64,000 nucleotides of DNA from Pseudalkalibacillus sp045920555 (GCF_045920555.1 NZ_CP174509.1:5642001-5706000); one strand, 5' to 3'; positions 17,184 through 25,452 are shown, counted from the stretch's first letter. Numbers and translations: made by a program. The notes: generated from the letters alone by a model not told the origin.

Positions 17184-18488
17184 TTACAATAAACCGATCA
17201 AGCGTGGTATAGCCAAACTAATCGATGGAATGAATGTGACCAGTAATAACGCCACGATCAGAGCTATGAATATTTTCGTAAGTGGACCCAAAACAGATTC
17301 AATTGAAACATCAGCTACACTACATCCCACAAATAAACAGCTCCCAACAGGTGGAGTCATAATACCAATACATAGGTTGAATACTAGAACGATACCGAAA
17401 TGAACTGGATCCATCCCTATTTCTGTAGCAATTGGCAGGAAGATTGGTGTGAAAATAAGAACCGCTGGGGTTAAATCCATAAATGTTCCAATTATTAATA
17501 GTATTAGATTCATGATCAGTAAAATGATAATTGGGTTTTCTGATGATGCTAACAATAACTCACTAATCGCACTTGGAATCCCTGTAAAAGCCATCACCCA
17601 AGACATTATGGAAGAAGCTCCTACTAAAAAGAGTACGATCCCAGTCATTACTACGGATTCTTTTAAAATCTGTGGAATGTCTTTCAACTTGATCTCACGA
17701 TAGATAGCAGAGAGTACAATTGAATATAGAACAGCCACTGCAGCCCCTTCAGTAGCGGTAAAAATTCCACCTACAATTCCACCGATCACTACAACAATCA
17801 TCAAGAGACTTGGAATTGCATCTATTACAATTTTTATTCCTGTAGTAAAAGACGGACGCTCAGTTACAGGATATTTTTGTTTTTTAGCCATAATAAATGC
17901 GATACTCATAACTGCTAAACCCATAAGAATTCCTGGAAGATAGCCTGCCATAAATAAGGCAGAAATTGATGTACCTCCACTCACCAGTGAGTATAGAATC
18001 AAAGCACCACTTGGCGGGATCAATAGACCCGCAGGTGAAGAAGCGATGTTAACAGCAGCAGAATAGGATTTATCATAACCTTCTTTTGCTTGAAGAGGAG
18101 TCATGACTTTTCCAATAGCCGCAGCTGCGGCTACTGCTGAACCAGAGATTGATCCAAATAACATGTTCCCAACTACATTAGTATGGGCGAGGGAACCAGG
18201 TAAACGCCCCCCAATCAGTTTTGCTAGATTGATCAATCGTATAGCTATGCCACCATTATTCATAATACTTCCAGAAAGGATAAAGAAAATAACTGCAAGC
18301 AAGGTAAAGCTATTAATCCCTTGCACCATTTTCTGCGCTGCAGTAAATATGGCAATATCCATAGGAACAATGGTCAATGCTGTAACGAAAGAAGCAACTC
18401 CAATACCTACTGAAATCGGCACACCAAGTGCTAATAATAGAAAGAAGACCCCAAAGAGGATTAAAGCGGCTTGTAAAGACATGTCCAT
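17184..18488 (-). CDS. TRAP transporter large membrane subunit (DctM-like)
   Basis: A 434-residue, about 12-helix permease of a tripartite ATP-independent periplasmic-type (TRAP) transporter. Family motifs include PLQAKEGYDKSYSAAVNIASSPAGLLIPPSGALILYS (split over the window, conserved SSP..IPPS), FTATEGAAVAVLY and MDPVHFGIVLVFNLCIGIMTPPVG. It uses a sodium gradient to import an organic acid. It starts one base after the small-subunit stop, with AGGGGAGG upstream. Followed by GH31 and uxaC, so hexuronates or uronic-acid oligosaccharides are the likely cargo. Confidence 0.93.
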   Translation of the reverse strand: MDMSLQAALILFGVFFLLLALGVPISVGIGVASFVTALTIVPMDIAIFTAAQKMVQGINSFTLLAVIFFILSGSIMNNGGIAIRLINLAKLIGGRLPGSLAHTNVVGNMLFGSISGSAVAAAAAIGKVMTPLQAKEGYDKSYSAAVNIASSPAGLLIPPSGALILYSLVSGGTSISALFMAGYLPGILMGLAVMSIAFIMAKKQKYPVTERPSFTTGIKIVIDAIPSLLMIVVVIGGIVGGIFTATEGAAVAVLYSIVLSAIYREIKLKDIPQILKESVVMTGIVLFLVGASSIMSWVMAFTGIPSAISELLLASSENPIIILLIMNLILLIIGTFMDLTPAVLIFTPIFLPIATEIGMDPVHFGIVLVFNLCIGIMTPPVGSCLFVGCSVADVSIESVLGPLTKIFIALIVALLLVTFIPSISLAIPRLIGLL

Positions 18489-18489
18489 A

Positions 18490-18978
18490 TCATTGTTCCT
18501 CCCCTACTGGAATTTTTTCCCTATACTCTGTAAGAAGAAGTAGTTTGTAAATGATGATTATAATCCCACTGATAGGAAGTATGGAGTAAACAATCCCCAT
18601 TGGAATACCTAAAATTGGAGTTTTTTGAACCATGGTGGTTCCTACTATTTCCATTCCGCCTCGAATCATGATGAGATAAGCAAATACAAATATAACTAGA
18701 TCATTAATGATTCTAATTACTAATTTATTTTTTCCTTTTAACCTATTTTTAAGGAATGTAATCGCTAGATGTTGATTGGATCCAAACGCATAACTTGCTC
18801 CAAGAATGGATGTCCAAATTAGCAAAAAACGGAGCAGCTCCTCAGTAAAAGTACTAGGCGTATTTAATAAATACCGGCTAGTAACTTGCCAAATAGCTCC
18901 TAGGAATAACAATAAGGTAAAGAATCCCGTAATAGAAAGAATTAACCCATCCAAGATACGTTTGATTTTTATAACCAC
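18490..18978 (-). CDS. TRAP transporter small membrane subunit (DctQ-like)
   Basis: A 162-residue, four-helix DctQ subunit. The frame extends to 19002, but AAAGGAG lies 8 nt before the GTG at 18978, so that is taken as the start. Family features are WQVTSRYLLNTPSTFTEEL followed by the conserved LLIWTSILGASYAFG segment and the C-terminal PMGIVYSILPISG. It forms the membrane complex with DctM, encoded one base downstream. Confidence 0.9.
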   Translation of the reverse strand: MVIKIKRILDGLILSITGFFTLLLFLGAIWQVTSRYLLNTPSTFTEELLRFLLIWTSILGASYAFGSNQHLAITFLKNRLKGKNKLVIRIINDLVIFVFAYLIMIRGGMEIVGTTMVQKTPILGIPMGIVYSILPISGIIIIIYKLLLLTEYREKIPVGEEQ

Positions 18979-19114
18979 AATTTCTTCTCCTTTCACTCCC
19001 AAAATATTTTTAATATCTTTTTTGGTTACCTTTCTTTTGTATTAGTTCTCGATTTCTACTTAAGTCTGGATCATTAATAGATACATAAAATTCCAATCTT
19101 TTGAATAAACAGGA

Positions 19115-19141
19115 GAAGGCACTCCTAGAATGAGCACCTTC
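19115..19141 (-). terminator. Imperfect hairpin after the TRAP binding-protein gene
   Basis: GAAGGTGCTC and GAGTGCCTTC pair with two G-U pairs around a 7-nt loop in the 171-bp gap between dctP-like and dctQ-like genes. The T-tract is poor. It may attenuate transcription so that the binding protein exceeds the permease. Confidence 0.4.
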
Positions 19142-19149
19142 TATAAAAA

Positions 19150-20142
19150 TCATTTCATCTCTTTAATTTTATCCATGATCTCTGCTAAGTCCTTATTTTT
19201 CATAAATTCTTCATGTAGTGGTTTTACCGCTTTAATGAATGGCTCTTTTTCAACCTTATGAAATTCTACTCCCATATTCTTTGCTTCACTTACAGCCTTA
19301 TCTGTTGCTTCTTCCCAAAGTTTTGTATGATATTCTGTCGCCTCATGAGCTGCCTCTTCAAAAGCAGTCTTTTGATCATCAGTTAAGTTATCCCAAGTAT
19401 TTTGATTAATAACTACGATATCTGGAATAATCGTATGTTCATTAAAAGAGAAACTCTTAGCCACTTCACCGTGTTTACCGGTAGTAAGTGCAGTCGGATT
19501 ACTTTCAGCACCGTCTATTACTCCTTGTTGTAGACCAGTGTAAATTTCACTATATGGCATTGGGGTTGGTGTACCACCTAACAATTTAACCATTTCGATA
19601 GCAGTAGGACTGTCCATTACACGAATTTTCATACCCTTTAGATCTTCTGGGGATTTTATCGGAGTATTCTTGGTATAGAAGCTTCTAGCCCCTGAATCAA
19701 AATAGGTCAATCCTATAAATCCCTTATCACTAGTAGATTGATAGATATCTTTTGTAACATCTGACTCCATAACTTTTCTGTAATGAGACTCGCTTTCAAA
19801 AATATACGGTAAAGAGAAAACTTTATATTCGTCAGAAAAACTTTCTAAAGCCCCTGCACTAACCTTAGTCATATCAACCGAGCCATTTTGTAATTGCTCA
19901 AGTACTTCTTTTTCATCTCCTAGAACGCCATTAGCGAAGATCTTAATAGTTATTTCACCGTCTGTTTTTTCTTCTACATTATCAGCGAACTTTTCCAATC
20001 CCTTATGTACGGGATGGTCTTCGCCAAGATTATGAGCTAAACGCAACTGTTTATCATCGCCCGTCTGTGATCCAGAATTCCCGCAAGCCGTCAATAATAA
20101 TAAGCCTGCTATTACCATTGTTATCGATAACCACTTTTTCAT
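19150..20142 (-). CDS. TRAP transporter substrate-binding lipoprotein (DctP-like)
   Basis: A 330-residue extracytoplasmic binding protein. I choose the ATG at 20142, because GAGGAG is too close to the ATG at 20151. The lipobox LLLTAC puts the lipidated cysteine at residue 20. DctP family features are LRLAHNLGEDHPVHKGLEKFA, GDEKEVLEQLQNGSVDM, KIRVMDSPTAIEMVKLLG with the carboxylate-binding Arg, and MPYSEIYTGLQQGVIDGAE. It is the first gene of the TRAP-GH31-uxaC operon. A cre site and a XylR-type operator in the upstream region suggest catabolite repression plus local control. Confidence 0.93.
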   Translation of the reverse strand: MKKWLSITMVIAGLLLLTACGNSGSQTGDDKQLRLAHNLGEDHPVHKGLEKFADNVEEKTDGEITIKIFANGVLGDEKEVLEQLQNGSVDMTKVSAGALESFSDEYKVFSLPYIFESESHYRKVMESDVTKDIYQSTSDKGFIGLTYFDSGARSFYTKNTPIKSPEDLKGMKIRVMDSPTAIEMVKLLGGTPTPMPYSEIYTGLQQGVIDGAESNPTALTTGKHGEVAKSFSFNEHTIIPDIVVINQNTWDNLTDDQKTAFEEAAHEATEYHTKLWEEATDKAVSEAKNMGVEFHKVEKEPFIKAVKPLHEEFMKNKDLAEIMDKIKEMK

Positions 20143-20167
20143 TGCTTTCATTCTCCTCTCATATAAA

Positions 20168-20181
20168 TGTAGACGCTTTCA
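20168..20181 (-). promoter_or_regulatory. cre (CcpA) site upstream of the TRAP operon
   Basis: On the minus strand TGAAAGCGTCTACA closely follows the cre consensus TGWAANCGNTNNCA. It lies about 25 bp from the dctP-like start, downstream of the likely -10, a place where CcpA represses. Confidence 0.6.
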
Positions 20182-20190
20182 AAATACTTT

Positions 20191-20209
20191 GTTTGTCTAC
20201 ACAACAAAC
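20191..20209. promoter_or_regulatory. XylR-type operator in the divergent promoter region
   Basis: GTTTGT and ACAAAC flank 7 bp, giving a 19-bp palindrome of the same length and arms as the Bacillus xyl operator (GTTTGTTTGGGCAACAAAC as I recall it). It sits between the divergent regulator gene and the TRAP operon and overlaps the regulator's -35 and spacer, so the adjacent ROK repressor is the expected ligand. Confidence 0.65.
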
Positions 20210-20221
20210 TATTGGTATTAT
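20193..20221 (+). promoter_or_regulatory. Sigma-A promoter of the XylR-like regulator gene
   Basis: TTGTCT, a 17-bp spacer and TATTAT precede the regulator start by about 50 bp. The operator at 20191-20209 overlaps it, implying autoregulation. Confidence 0.5.
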
Positions 20222-20227
20222 AGTAAA

Positions 20228-20241
20228 TGAAACCGCTTTTA
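20228..20241 (+). promoter_or_regulatory. Second cre-like site
   Basis: TGAAACCGCTTTTA matches the cre consensus except in the last pair. It lies just downstream of the regulator's -10 element. Confidence 0.4.
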
Positions 20242-20272
20242 TTTTCAAGTACTCTTTGAAAGGAGATATTAG

Positions 20273-21457
20273 ATGAGTACAGGCGATTCTACTTATATTA
20301 AGGCTTTAAACCGAAGAATTTTAATTGAAAAAATTATTAAACACCGTTCAATTTCTAGAAGTGAACTTGCCCGTATGACAGGATTAAATAAATCTACAGT
20401 ATCGGCCCAAGTTCAACAAATGATGAAAGAAGATTTGATCATTGAGAAACGGTCGGATGTTTCAAGTGGAGGCCGAAAGCCTATTCTTCTTGAAATTAGT
20501 AGAGAGAGTGGTTATGCCATAGGAGTTGATATAGACGAAAATTTAATCCAGATACAAGTCACCAATCTATTAGGCAGTTCTATTTACACCCAACGGGTAA
20601 ACCACAAAAGTGATAACCCTGAAGATATTATAAGGTTAGTTACATCTGAAATAACAAATGTTATTAGTATTTTTGATAACAAATACACACCAATTGGACT
20701 TATTGGAATAGGGATAGGGATTCACGGAATTGTAGCTAACAATGACAAAATAATTTACACACCGAAAATGCGATTAGCCAAGCTTCCAATCAAGTTTGAC
20801 TTGGAAAGTAAATTTAATGTACCTGTTTTCATTGACAATAATTCTAATCTTTGTGCATATGCAGAGCAGGTGTATACATCATCAATCTCCGATTTGTTTT
20901 GTATTACTATGTACTCTGGAATAGGATTAGGTATTATTCACAATAGTAAAATATATCGTGGATTTCATGGATTTGCTGGTGAAATAGGTCATATGACCAT
21001 CGAGCGGAACGGAAGATCTTGTACATGTGGCAATAAAGGTTGCTGGGAGTTATATGCTTCCGAAAAGGCTTTATTGAAGGAACTTAAAGCTCAGGGGTTG
21101 GATCTTAATGAAATTGAAGACGTAAAAGTTGATGATATTTTTAACAGTTATCCAAAATTAATAGAAGAATTCCTTGATAATGTTACCATTGGATTAAACA
21201 ATATAATTAACATATTTAATCCAGAAACGGTTATTCTGAATGGACATATCCTTAATAATAACGAATATTTAATTGACCAGGTTAAACAACGCTTGACCTC
21301 ACGAATGAACAACTATGACAGAATTATTTCTTCAGAACTTGGTAAGAGCGCATGTTCACTTGGTGGAGCTATGGTTGCCTTAAAAAATTATTTTGGTGTT
21401 CAAAACCTTGATTTTACGGCTTACAATTATTATTCAGATAAACAGCCGATAAAATAA
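20273..21457 (+). CDS. ROK-family repressor, XylR-like
   Basis: A 394-residue regulator divergent from the TRAP operon. An N-terminal winged helix-turn-helix (about residues 15-75, SRSELARMTGLNKSTVSAQV, then SSGGRKPILLEI) is followed by a ROK domain with GIGIGIHGIV and the zinc motif CTCGNKGC in GHMTIERNGR...CWELYASEKALLK. That last stretch is strikingly like Bacillus XylR. AAAGGAG precedes the ATG. It probably represses the divergent operon through the GTTTGT-N7-ACAAAC palindrome and is released by xylose or another monosaccharide from the imported uronide. A related inducer is possible. Confidence 0.88.
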   Translation: MSTGDSTYIKALNRRILIEKIIKHRSISRSELARMTGLNKSTVSAQVQQMMKEDLIIEKRSDVSSGGRKPILLEISRESGYAIGVDIDENLIQIQVTNLLGSSIYTQRVNHKSDNPEDIIRLVTSEITNVISIFDNKYTPIGLIGIGIGIHGIVANNDKIIYTPKMRLAKLPIKFDLESKFNVPVFIDNNSNLCAYAEQVYTSSISDLFCITMYSGIGLGIIHNSKIYRGFHGFAGEIGHMTIERNGRSCTCGNKGCWELYASEKALLKELKAQGLDLNEIEDVKVDDIFNSYPKLIEEFLDNVTIGLNNIINIFNPETVILNGHILNNNEYLIDQVKQRLTSRMNNYDRIISSELGKSACSLGGAMVALKNYFGVQNLDFTAYNYYSDKQPIK

Positions 21458-21499
21458 GGGGCACTTAAAAATTGACAACTTTAGGCTACGCCTTACCGA

Positions 21500-21560
21500 A
21501 ATTCATCTCCCACTTTCACTGGTGCTGTCGTACCTTCCGTTTAGAAGTGGGAGATTTCTT
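21500..21560. mobile_element. IS200/IS605-type end hairpin, remnant
   Basis: ATCTCCCACTT (21505-21515) and AAGTGGGAGAT (21545-21555) form an 11-bp perfect stem embedded in GAAATTC...TTTCTTTC. This is the form of subterminal hairpins at the ends of IS200/IS605 elements in Firmicutes. No transposase gene is next to it, so it is a solo end or a scar. Confidence 0.5.
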
Positions 21561-21629
21561 TCAGAGGGACGTTAAATAATTGAAATTACCTCTTAAAGTG
21601 ACACCTTGGCACAAGCAGATTCTTGTCCA

Positions 21630-21689
21630 GTGCCTGGTACACTTTGAAAAGTGTTGAGACGCAAGGGAATCAAAACGGTGTCAGGCACC
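21630..21689. repeat. 60-bp GTGCCTGG repeat, copy 1
   Basis: Begins GTGCCTGGTACA and ends GGTGTCAGGCACC, so the ends are inverted repeats. The inside (ACTTTGAAAAG.GTTGAGACGCAAGGG) resembles copies at 25283, 28879 and, less clearly, 37822. All four are intergenic. Confidence 0.7.
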
Positions 21690-21737
21690 ATCTGAGATGC
21701 CTGGTAACGAGAATATTGCGACAATTTTTGCGTTTGG

Positions 21738-21812
21738 TCAATCAAACGTTTGTTTAAGGAGATGGAAAGGTTAGTGTGATAGGAATTGTAATTTAAATCA
21801 AACGTTTGTTTA
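21738..21812. repeat. Paired palindromes, copy 1 (centres 56 bp apart)
   Basis: Two copies of ATCAAACGTTTGTTT have centres at 21747/21748 and 21803/21804. The same pair with the same 56-bp spacing recurs at 25376 and 28744. The preceding GCGACAATTTTT.CGTTTGGTCA is also shared with copy 2. Confidence 0.75.
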
Positions 21813-21820
21813 AAACACAT

Positions 21821-21867
21821 AAAAAGGACTAACCCCCCTACTTGTAGCTTCGGAGTTAGTCCTTTTT
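21821..21867. terminator. Bidirectional terminator
   Basis: AAAAAGGACTAAC pairs perfectly with GTTAGTCCTTTTT across a 21-nt loop. The right arm also occurs after the intact carboxypeptidase gene at 23981-23994, so this was part of a duplicated gene end. Confidence 0.8.
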
Positions 21868-21990
21868 ATATTATTTATAGAAAATTTCTCTTCATACAGT
21901 TGATAGCTTTCATCTGCAGCATAGATTTATTTTCTTCCAGCTCGAATGAAATTGTAAAATTGGCAGATCTCGTGTCTTGCACTGGACTTT
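21868..21990 (-). pseudogene. Decayed 3' end of an M14 carboxypeptidase gene
   Basis: On the minus strand the fragment reads AADESYQLYEEKFS, preceded by a frameshifted SSWEENK-like stretch. This matches the C-terminus of the intact gene at 24001-25056 (SWEENKAVPLYAAEESYQLY). The terminator next to it is also shared. Only the last ~40 codons remain, with frameshifts. Confidence 0.75.
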
Positions 21991-21999
21991 ATAGCTTTC

Positions 22000-23322
22000 T
22001 TAAACCTGTACGTTTTGTTTTTCAAACGTTGGCAGCATGTCACCATGTGCTTCAATAAGTTCATCGCAGAGGGAAACGATGTCATCAATCGACAGCTCTG
22101 CTGCAGTGTGCGGATCTAACATCGCTGCCTGATAAATATGCTCCCGGTTACCGGTTATAGCTGCTTCTATCGTCAATAGCTGAGGATTGATATTGGTGCG
22201 GTTCAATGCAGCTAATTGTTCTGGGAGGTCTCCGATATAGCATGGCGTAATGCCGCTGCGATCAACTAAACATGGTACCTCGACGACCGCCTTTGTCGGA
22301 AGGTTACTGATCAAACCTCCTTTGTTGAGTACGTTCCCATGGAGACGGAATGGCGTGTCCGTTTCCATTGCTTCAATGATATAAGAAGCATATTCATGAG
22401 AGCGTTCATGCGTAAGGTTCTTGTTGTTGACGATATCTTCGCGCATGCTTTCCCAATTTTTAATTTTATTGACACACCTGCGTGGATATTCATCAAGCGG
22501 AATATTAAACCGGTCGATCAATTCAGGGTAGTTCTTTTTGATGAAGTAAGGATGGTATTCGGCATTGTGCTCGGAAGACTCCGTTACGTAGTAGCCGAAC
22601 CGGTTCATCAACTCAAAGCGGACCATGTCATGATGTTTTTCCTGCTGCTTGATCGCTGCCCGTCTTTTGATTTCCGGATAGAGGTCTACACCGTCTTTCG
22701 TCACTTCCAACAACCATGCCAGATGGTTGATACCGGCAATTTTCCACTGAACGCCTTCCGTATCTAGATCAAGAGATTTAAACAGTCCCGGAACTGCTAC
22801 TTGCACGCTATGACAAAGCCCCACGGTTTTTACATTTGTGTAACGCAGCATAGCACCCATCAGCGATGCCATAGGGTTCGTATAATTCAAAAACCAGGCG
22901 TCTGGACATACCTCTTCGATATCTTTTGCAAAATCAAGCATGACAGGAATGGTTCGAAGCGCCCGGAAGATGCCGCCGATTCCGATCGTATCGCCGATCG
23001 TCTGACGGAGGCCGTACTTCTTAGGTATTTCAAAATCAATGACTGTACTAGGTTCATAGCCACCAACCTGGATGGCGTTGACCACATATTTCGCTCCCCT
23101 CAACGCCTCTTTCCGATTTGAATATGCCTTTATAACAACATCGGCGCCAAGGCTCACCCTAAGATTGTTCAGCATATTTTCAGAGTCTTTCAATCGTTGT
23201 GTGTCAATATCATAGAGGGCAAATTCGAACCCCTGGACACTTGGCGTCAACATGCAATCCCCTAAGACATTTTTTGCGAATACAGCACTGCCTGCTCCGA
23301 GAAAAGTGATTTTTTTAGTCAT
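22000..23322 (-). CDS. lplD: GH4 family NAD-dependent glycosidase, LplD-like alpha-galacturonidase
   Basis: The ATG at 23322 has AAAGGAG 6 nt upstream and gives 440 residues; the open frame to 23406 adds no conserved sequence. GH4 features are the dinucleotide fold ITFLGAGSAVFAKNVLGDC, NYTNPMA (about 146-152), the metal ligands C170 and a His near 204 (GLCHSVQ and GINHLAW), and YGLRQTIGDTIG. GH4 enzymes use NAD and Mn for redox-assisted cleavage. The sequence resembles Bacillus LplD, which acts on alpha-galacturonides, and uxaC nearby fits that. Alpha-glucuronidase or alpha-glucosidase is the alternative. It is transcribed alone behind a decayed LacI-type regulator. Confidence 0.82.
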   Translation of the reverse strand: MTKKITFLGAGSAVFAKNVLGDCMLTPSVQGFEFALYDIDTQRLKDSENMLNNLRVSLGADVVIKAYSNRKEALRGAKYVVNAIQVGGYEPSTVIDFEIPKKYGLRQTIGDTIGIGGIFRALRTIPVMLDFAKDIEEVCPDAWFLNYTNPMASLMGAMLRYTNVKTVGLCHSVQVAVPGLFKSLDLDTEGVQWKIAGINHLAWLLEVTKDGVDLYPEIKRRAAIKQQEKHHDMVRFELMNRFGYYVTESSEHNAEYHPYFIKKNYPELIDRFNIPLDEYPRRCVNKIKNWESMREDIVNNKNLTHERSHEYASYIIEAMETDTPFRLHGNVLNKGGLISNLPTKAVVEVPCLVDRSGITPCYIGDLPEQLAALNRTNINPQLLTIEAAITGNREHIYQAAMLDPHTAAELSIDDIVSLCDELIEAHGDMLPTFEKQNVQV

Positions 23323-23485
23323 ACATAGCTCCTTTATTGACAGATCCAGATGAGAGACCTGCCACAAAAAATTTTGTAAAAAATGATTAACTTTTTTACT
23401 AAACATTTTTCTGACGTTAAATCACTATAATTCAATTTTTACCTACTAGAATCCTTCGTAGGTTCGTAACAAAAATGGTTGATCG

Positions 23486-23575
23486 TCATTTCTTTTGCAG
23501 TTCCAACGGGGAACTTCCTGGGAGAATTTCATCAGAGCCTACTACCGAGAGATCGTCTGGTACACTGAATCCTTT
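23486..23575 (-). pseudogene. Remnant of a LacI-family regulator C-terminus
   Basis: On the minus strand GFSVPDDLSVVGSDEIL then PGSSPLELQKK and a stop. GF.VPDDLSVVGFD is a hallmark of LacI-type effector domains. The fragment joins directly to IS3 sequence in another frame, showing that the 5' part of the regulator was lost at the insertion or deletion junction. It lies upstream of the GH4 gene, which it may once have controlled. Confidence 0.6.
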
Positions 23576-23969
23576 TTAGGGCGGACACGTCTAATCTTGG
23601 TTTGAAGGTTGAACTTCTTCATAAGCCGATAAATCTTCTTGAGGTTCATGACAACTCCGTATTCATTTTCAAGAATCATTTTGATACCTCGTCCACCCGA
23701 TTTCCCGTATTTGGAGTCATGTATTTCCTTGATTAGCTTGAAATCTTCCTCATCTTCCTGTTCTCTTTCCATTAACTGTTCCGATTTACAGATGCCAATT
23801 TACAAAGGTAGTTGATCATACCTTTCATATTATGTTTGCGCATTGTAGCCTCAATGAGTTCAAACTTCACTGATGTCGTTATTATTTCTTCTTCTTCGCC
23901 TGCCTCTCTAGTTCTTCGAGCTTTTCCGGATAGTGGACTTTTATAAAAGTGTCCATTATCCGGTATACA
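23576..23969 (-). mobile_element. IS3-family element remnant (end plus orfB fragment)
   Basis: The 26-bp end at 23944-23969 matches the one at 13052-13077 in inverted orientation. Inside it on the minus strand are a lysine-rich orfA tail (KLEELERQAKKKK), an orfB start (MRKHNMKGMINYLCKLA) with a stop, and an orfB frame at 23542-23772 (KYGKSGGRGIKMILENEYG, MNLKKIYRLMKKFNL) typical of IS3/IS150 transposases. The catalytic DDE part is missing. It ends inside the half-terminator of the carboxypeptidase gene. Confidence 0.8.
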
Positions 23970-24000
23970 GATGAGTGTTTAGGAGTTAGTCCTTTATAAA

Positions 24001-25056
24001 TTATTTATTCGTTGAGAATTTTGCCTCATACAGTTGATAGCTTTCTTCTGCGGCATATAAAGGTACTGCTTTGTTTTCTTCCCAGCTTGGATCGAACTCT
24101 GAAATTGGCAGGTGACGTTGGCCAGGATAGTTTCCGATTTCCATGGTGAGACCCGGGCGTTGATATTTGCTGATGAACCAGTCTGTCATTCCACCACCGG
24201 ATGGGTTTGGCCCAGGATAAACAAGTTCATAACCGGTGATGCTCCCGACCTCTTTTGCAATTCGATGATCACGGTCATATTGGCCGCCTGATTGTTTAAA
24301 ATACCAATAGATTACTTTTCCTGCACTATGATAAGGAACAGCGATTTCAGGCATGATCGATTTTGTGAAATTGACGACTGCCCTGACTTCAGACGCACTG
24401 TGTGGCGCTACTCCTTTATGAAAAGCCCAGCTTGGTTCACTGCGATTATCCTGGATGTTTTTCCAGTCAGCATTGTAATTTCGATTCAAGTCAACGCCCT
24501 TCGCATTGGATTTCCATCTGGTAAAATCCGTACTGCCATCGTTCATTCTGATTAGGTCGTCATGTACGCTTTCCGGGAAGGCATCTAAGCCGCTTTGTTG
24601 GAGCGTGACGCCATCCGGATTAACCATCGGAACGAACCACATTGTTGTTTTATCCAGAACCTCTTTTACATTATATCCATCGATTGTGCCATTTTCCTGG
24701 TAAGCCTGAGCATATTGGTCGATCATGTACATATTCAGGTTTGTAGTCAGCCACTCTCTTGCATGATGGGAGCCGTTGATAAATACTGAAGGCCCGCCTG
24801 GTTTTACCTTTCCAACCGATACTGCATAAATATCACGGCCGTATTCACTCTTCCCGATCACTTTATAGTTGATAAGACCCGGATGTCTTTCGGCTAATAG
24901 TTTAATATCTCGGACCATCTCAGAGTATGTGTAGGTTTGATATGGATCTACGACACTCTCATGTGCATTTGTTGACGTTGGCCAAAATACTAGACTCCCT
25001 AGTAGAATGATTGATAGAAATTTAAGGCTATGTGTTAGGTTAAACTTCAATTTCAT
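24001..25056 (-). CDS. Secreted M14-family zinc carboxypeptidase
   Basis: A 351-residue metallopeptidase. A Sec signal peptide ends near residue 31 (FWPTSTNA-HES). The zinc ligands are H98 and E101 in GSHHAREW and a His near 243 in PYHSAGKVIYW; the catalytic Glu is in TMEIGNYPGQ (near 316). VDLNRNYNADW carries substrate-binding residues. Such Bacillus enzymes trim extracellular peptides or gamma-D-glutamyl-diaminopimelate links. A weak GAGGATG ribosome site precedes the ATG. Its terminator is cut by the IS3 remnant. Part of its 3' end is duplicated at 21868-21990. Confidence 0.9.
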   Translation of the reverse strand: MKLKFNLTHSLKFLSIILLGSLVFWPTSTNAHESVVDPYQTYTYSEMVRDIKLLAERHPGLINYKVIGKSEYGRDIYAVSVGKVKPGGPSVFINGSHHAREWLTTNLNMYMIDQYAQAYQENGTIDGYNVKEVLDKTTMWFVPMVNPDGVTLQQSGLDAFPESVHDDLIRMNDGSTDFTRWKSNAKGVDLNRNYNADWKNIQDNRSEPSWAFHKGVAPHSASEVRAVVNFTKSIMPEIAVPYHSAGKVIYWYFKQSGGQYDRDHRIAKEVGSITGYELVYPGPNPSGGGMTDWFISKYQRPGLTMEIGNYPGQRHLPISEFDPSWEENKAVPLYAAEESYQLYEAKFSTNK

Positions 25057-25282
25057 TATGTAACATCCTCCTATAATTATGTAAATATAGTAAATTTAGA
25101 GGGAATGGACTTAGCCCCTCCCTTCCTAAATCGAGTAATCTTACAAAAAACTCCAACAAATCTATTGTTCTTTTGTATTCAACCCACCATATCTTCAATA
25201 GGAAAGTTACTATATCCTGCAAACTTTTCAAGGCAAATAAAATCAAAACTATTTAACTAATTGGGAAGTGGGTAAAGTAGAG

Positions 25283-25344
25283 TGTTTGCTTGGTACATTT
25301 TGAGAAACATTGGGGCACAAGGACTACAAATCGGTGCCAGGCAC
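25283..25344. repeat. 60-bp GTGCCTGG repeat, copy 2
   Basis: Starts GTTTGCTTGGTACATTTTGAG and ends GGTGCCAGGCAC, with the shared inner string TTGGGGCACAAGGA. The arrangement relative to the paired palindromes is the same as in copy 1. Confidence 0.7.
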
Positions 25345-25375
25345 TTTTTGAAATTGTGGCGACAATTTTTTCGTT

Positions 25376-25452
25376 TGGTCAATCAAATGTTTGTTTGAGG
25401 CTATCGAGAGGTTGTTATGAAGGAGTTTTGGGTTTCAATCAAATGTTTGAAT
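25376..25452. repeat. Paired palindromes, copy 2 (centres 56 bp apart)
   Basis: ATCAAATGTTTGTTT and ATCAAATGTTTGAAT have centres at 25388/25389 and 25444/25445. The intervening sequence differs from the other copies while the spacing is kept. Confidence 0.75.

Noticed and set aside
20273..21457. ROK sugar kinase
   Set aside because: A clear N-terminal helix-turn-helix and XylR-like motifs make it a regulator.
22339..22767. 142-codon plus-strand open frame
   Set aside because: Shadow of the GH4 gene on the opposite strand.
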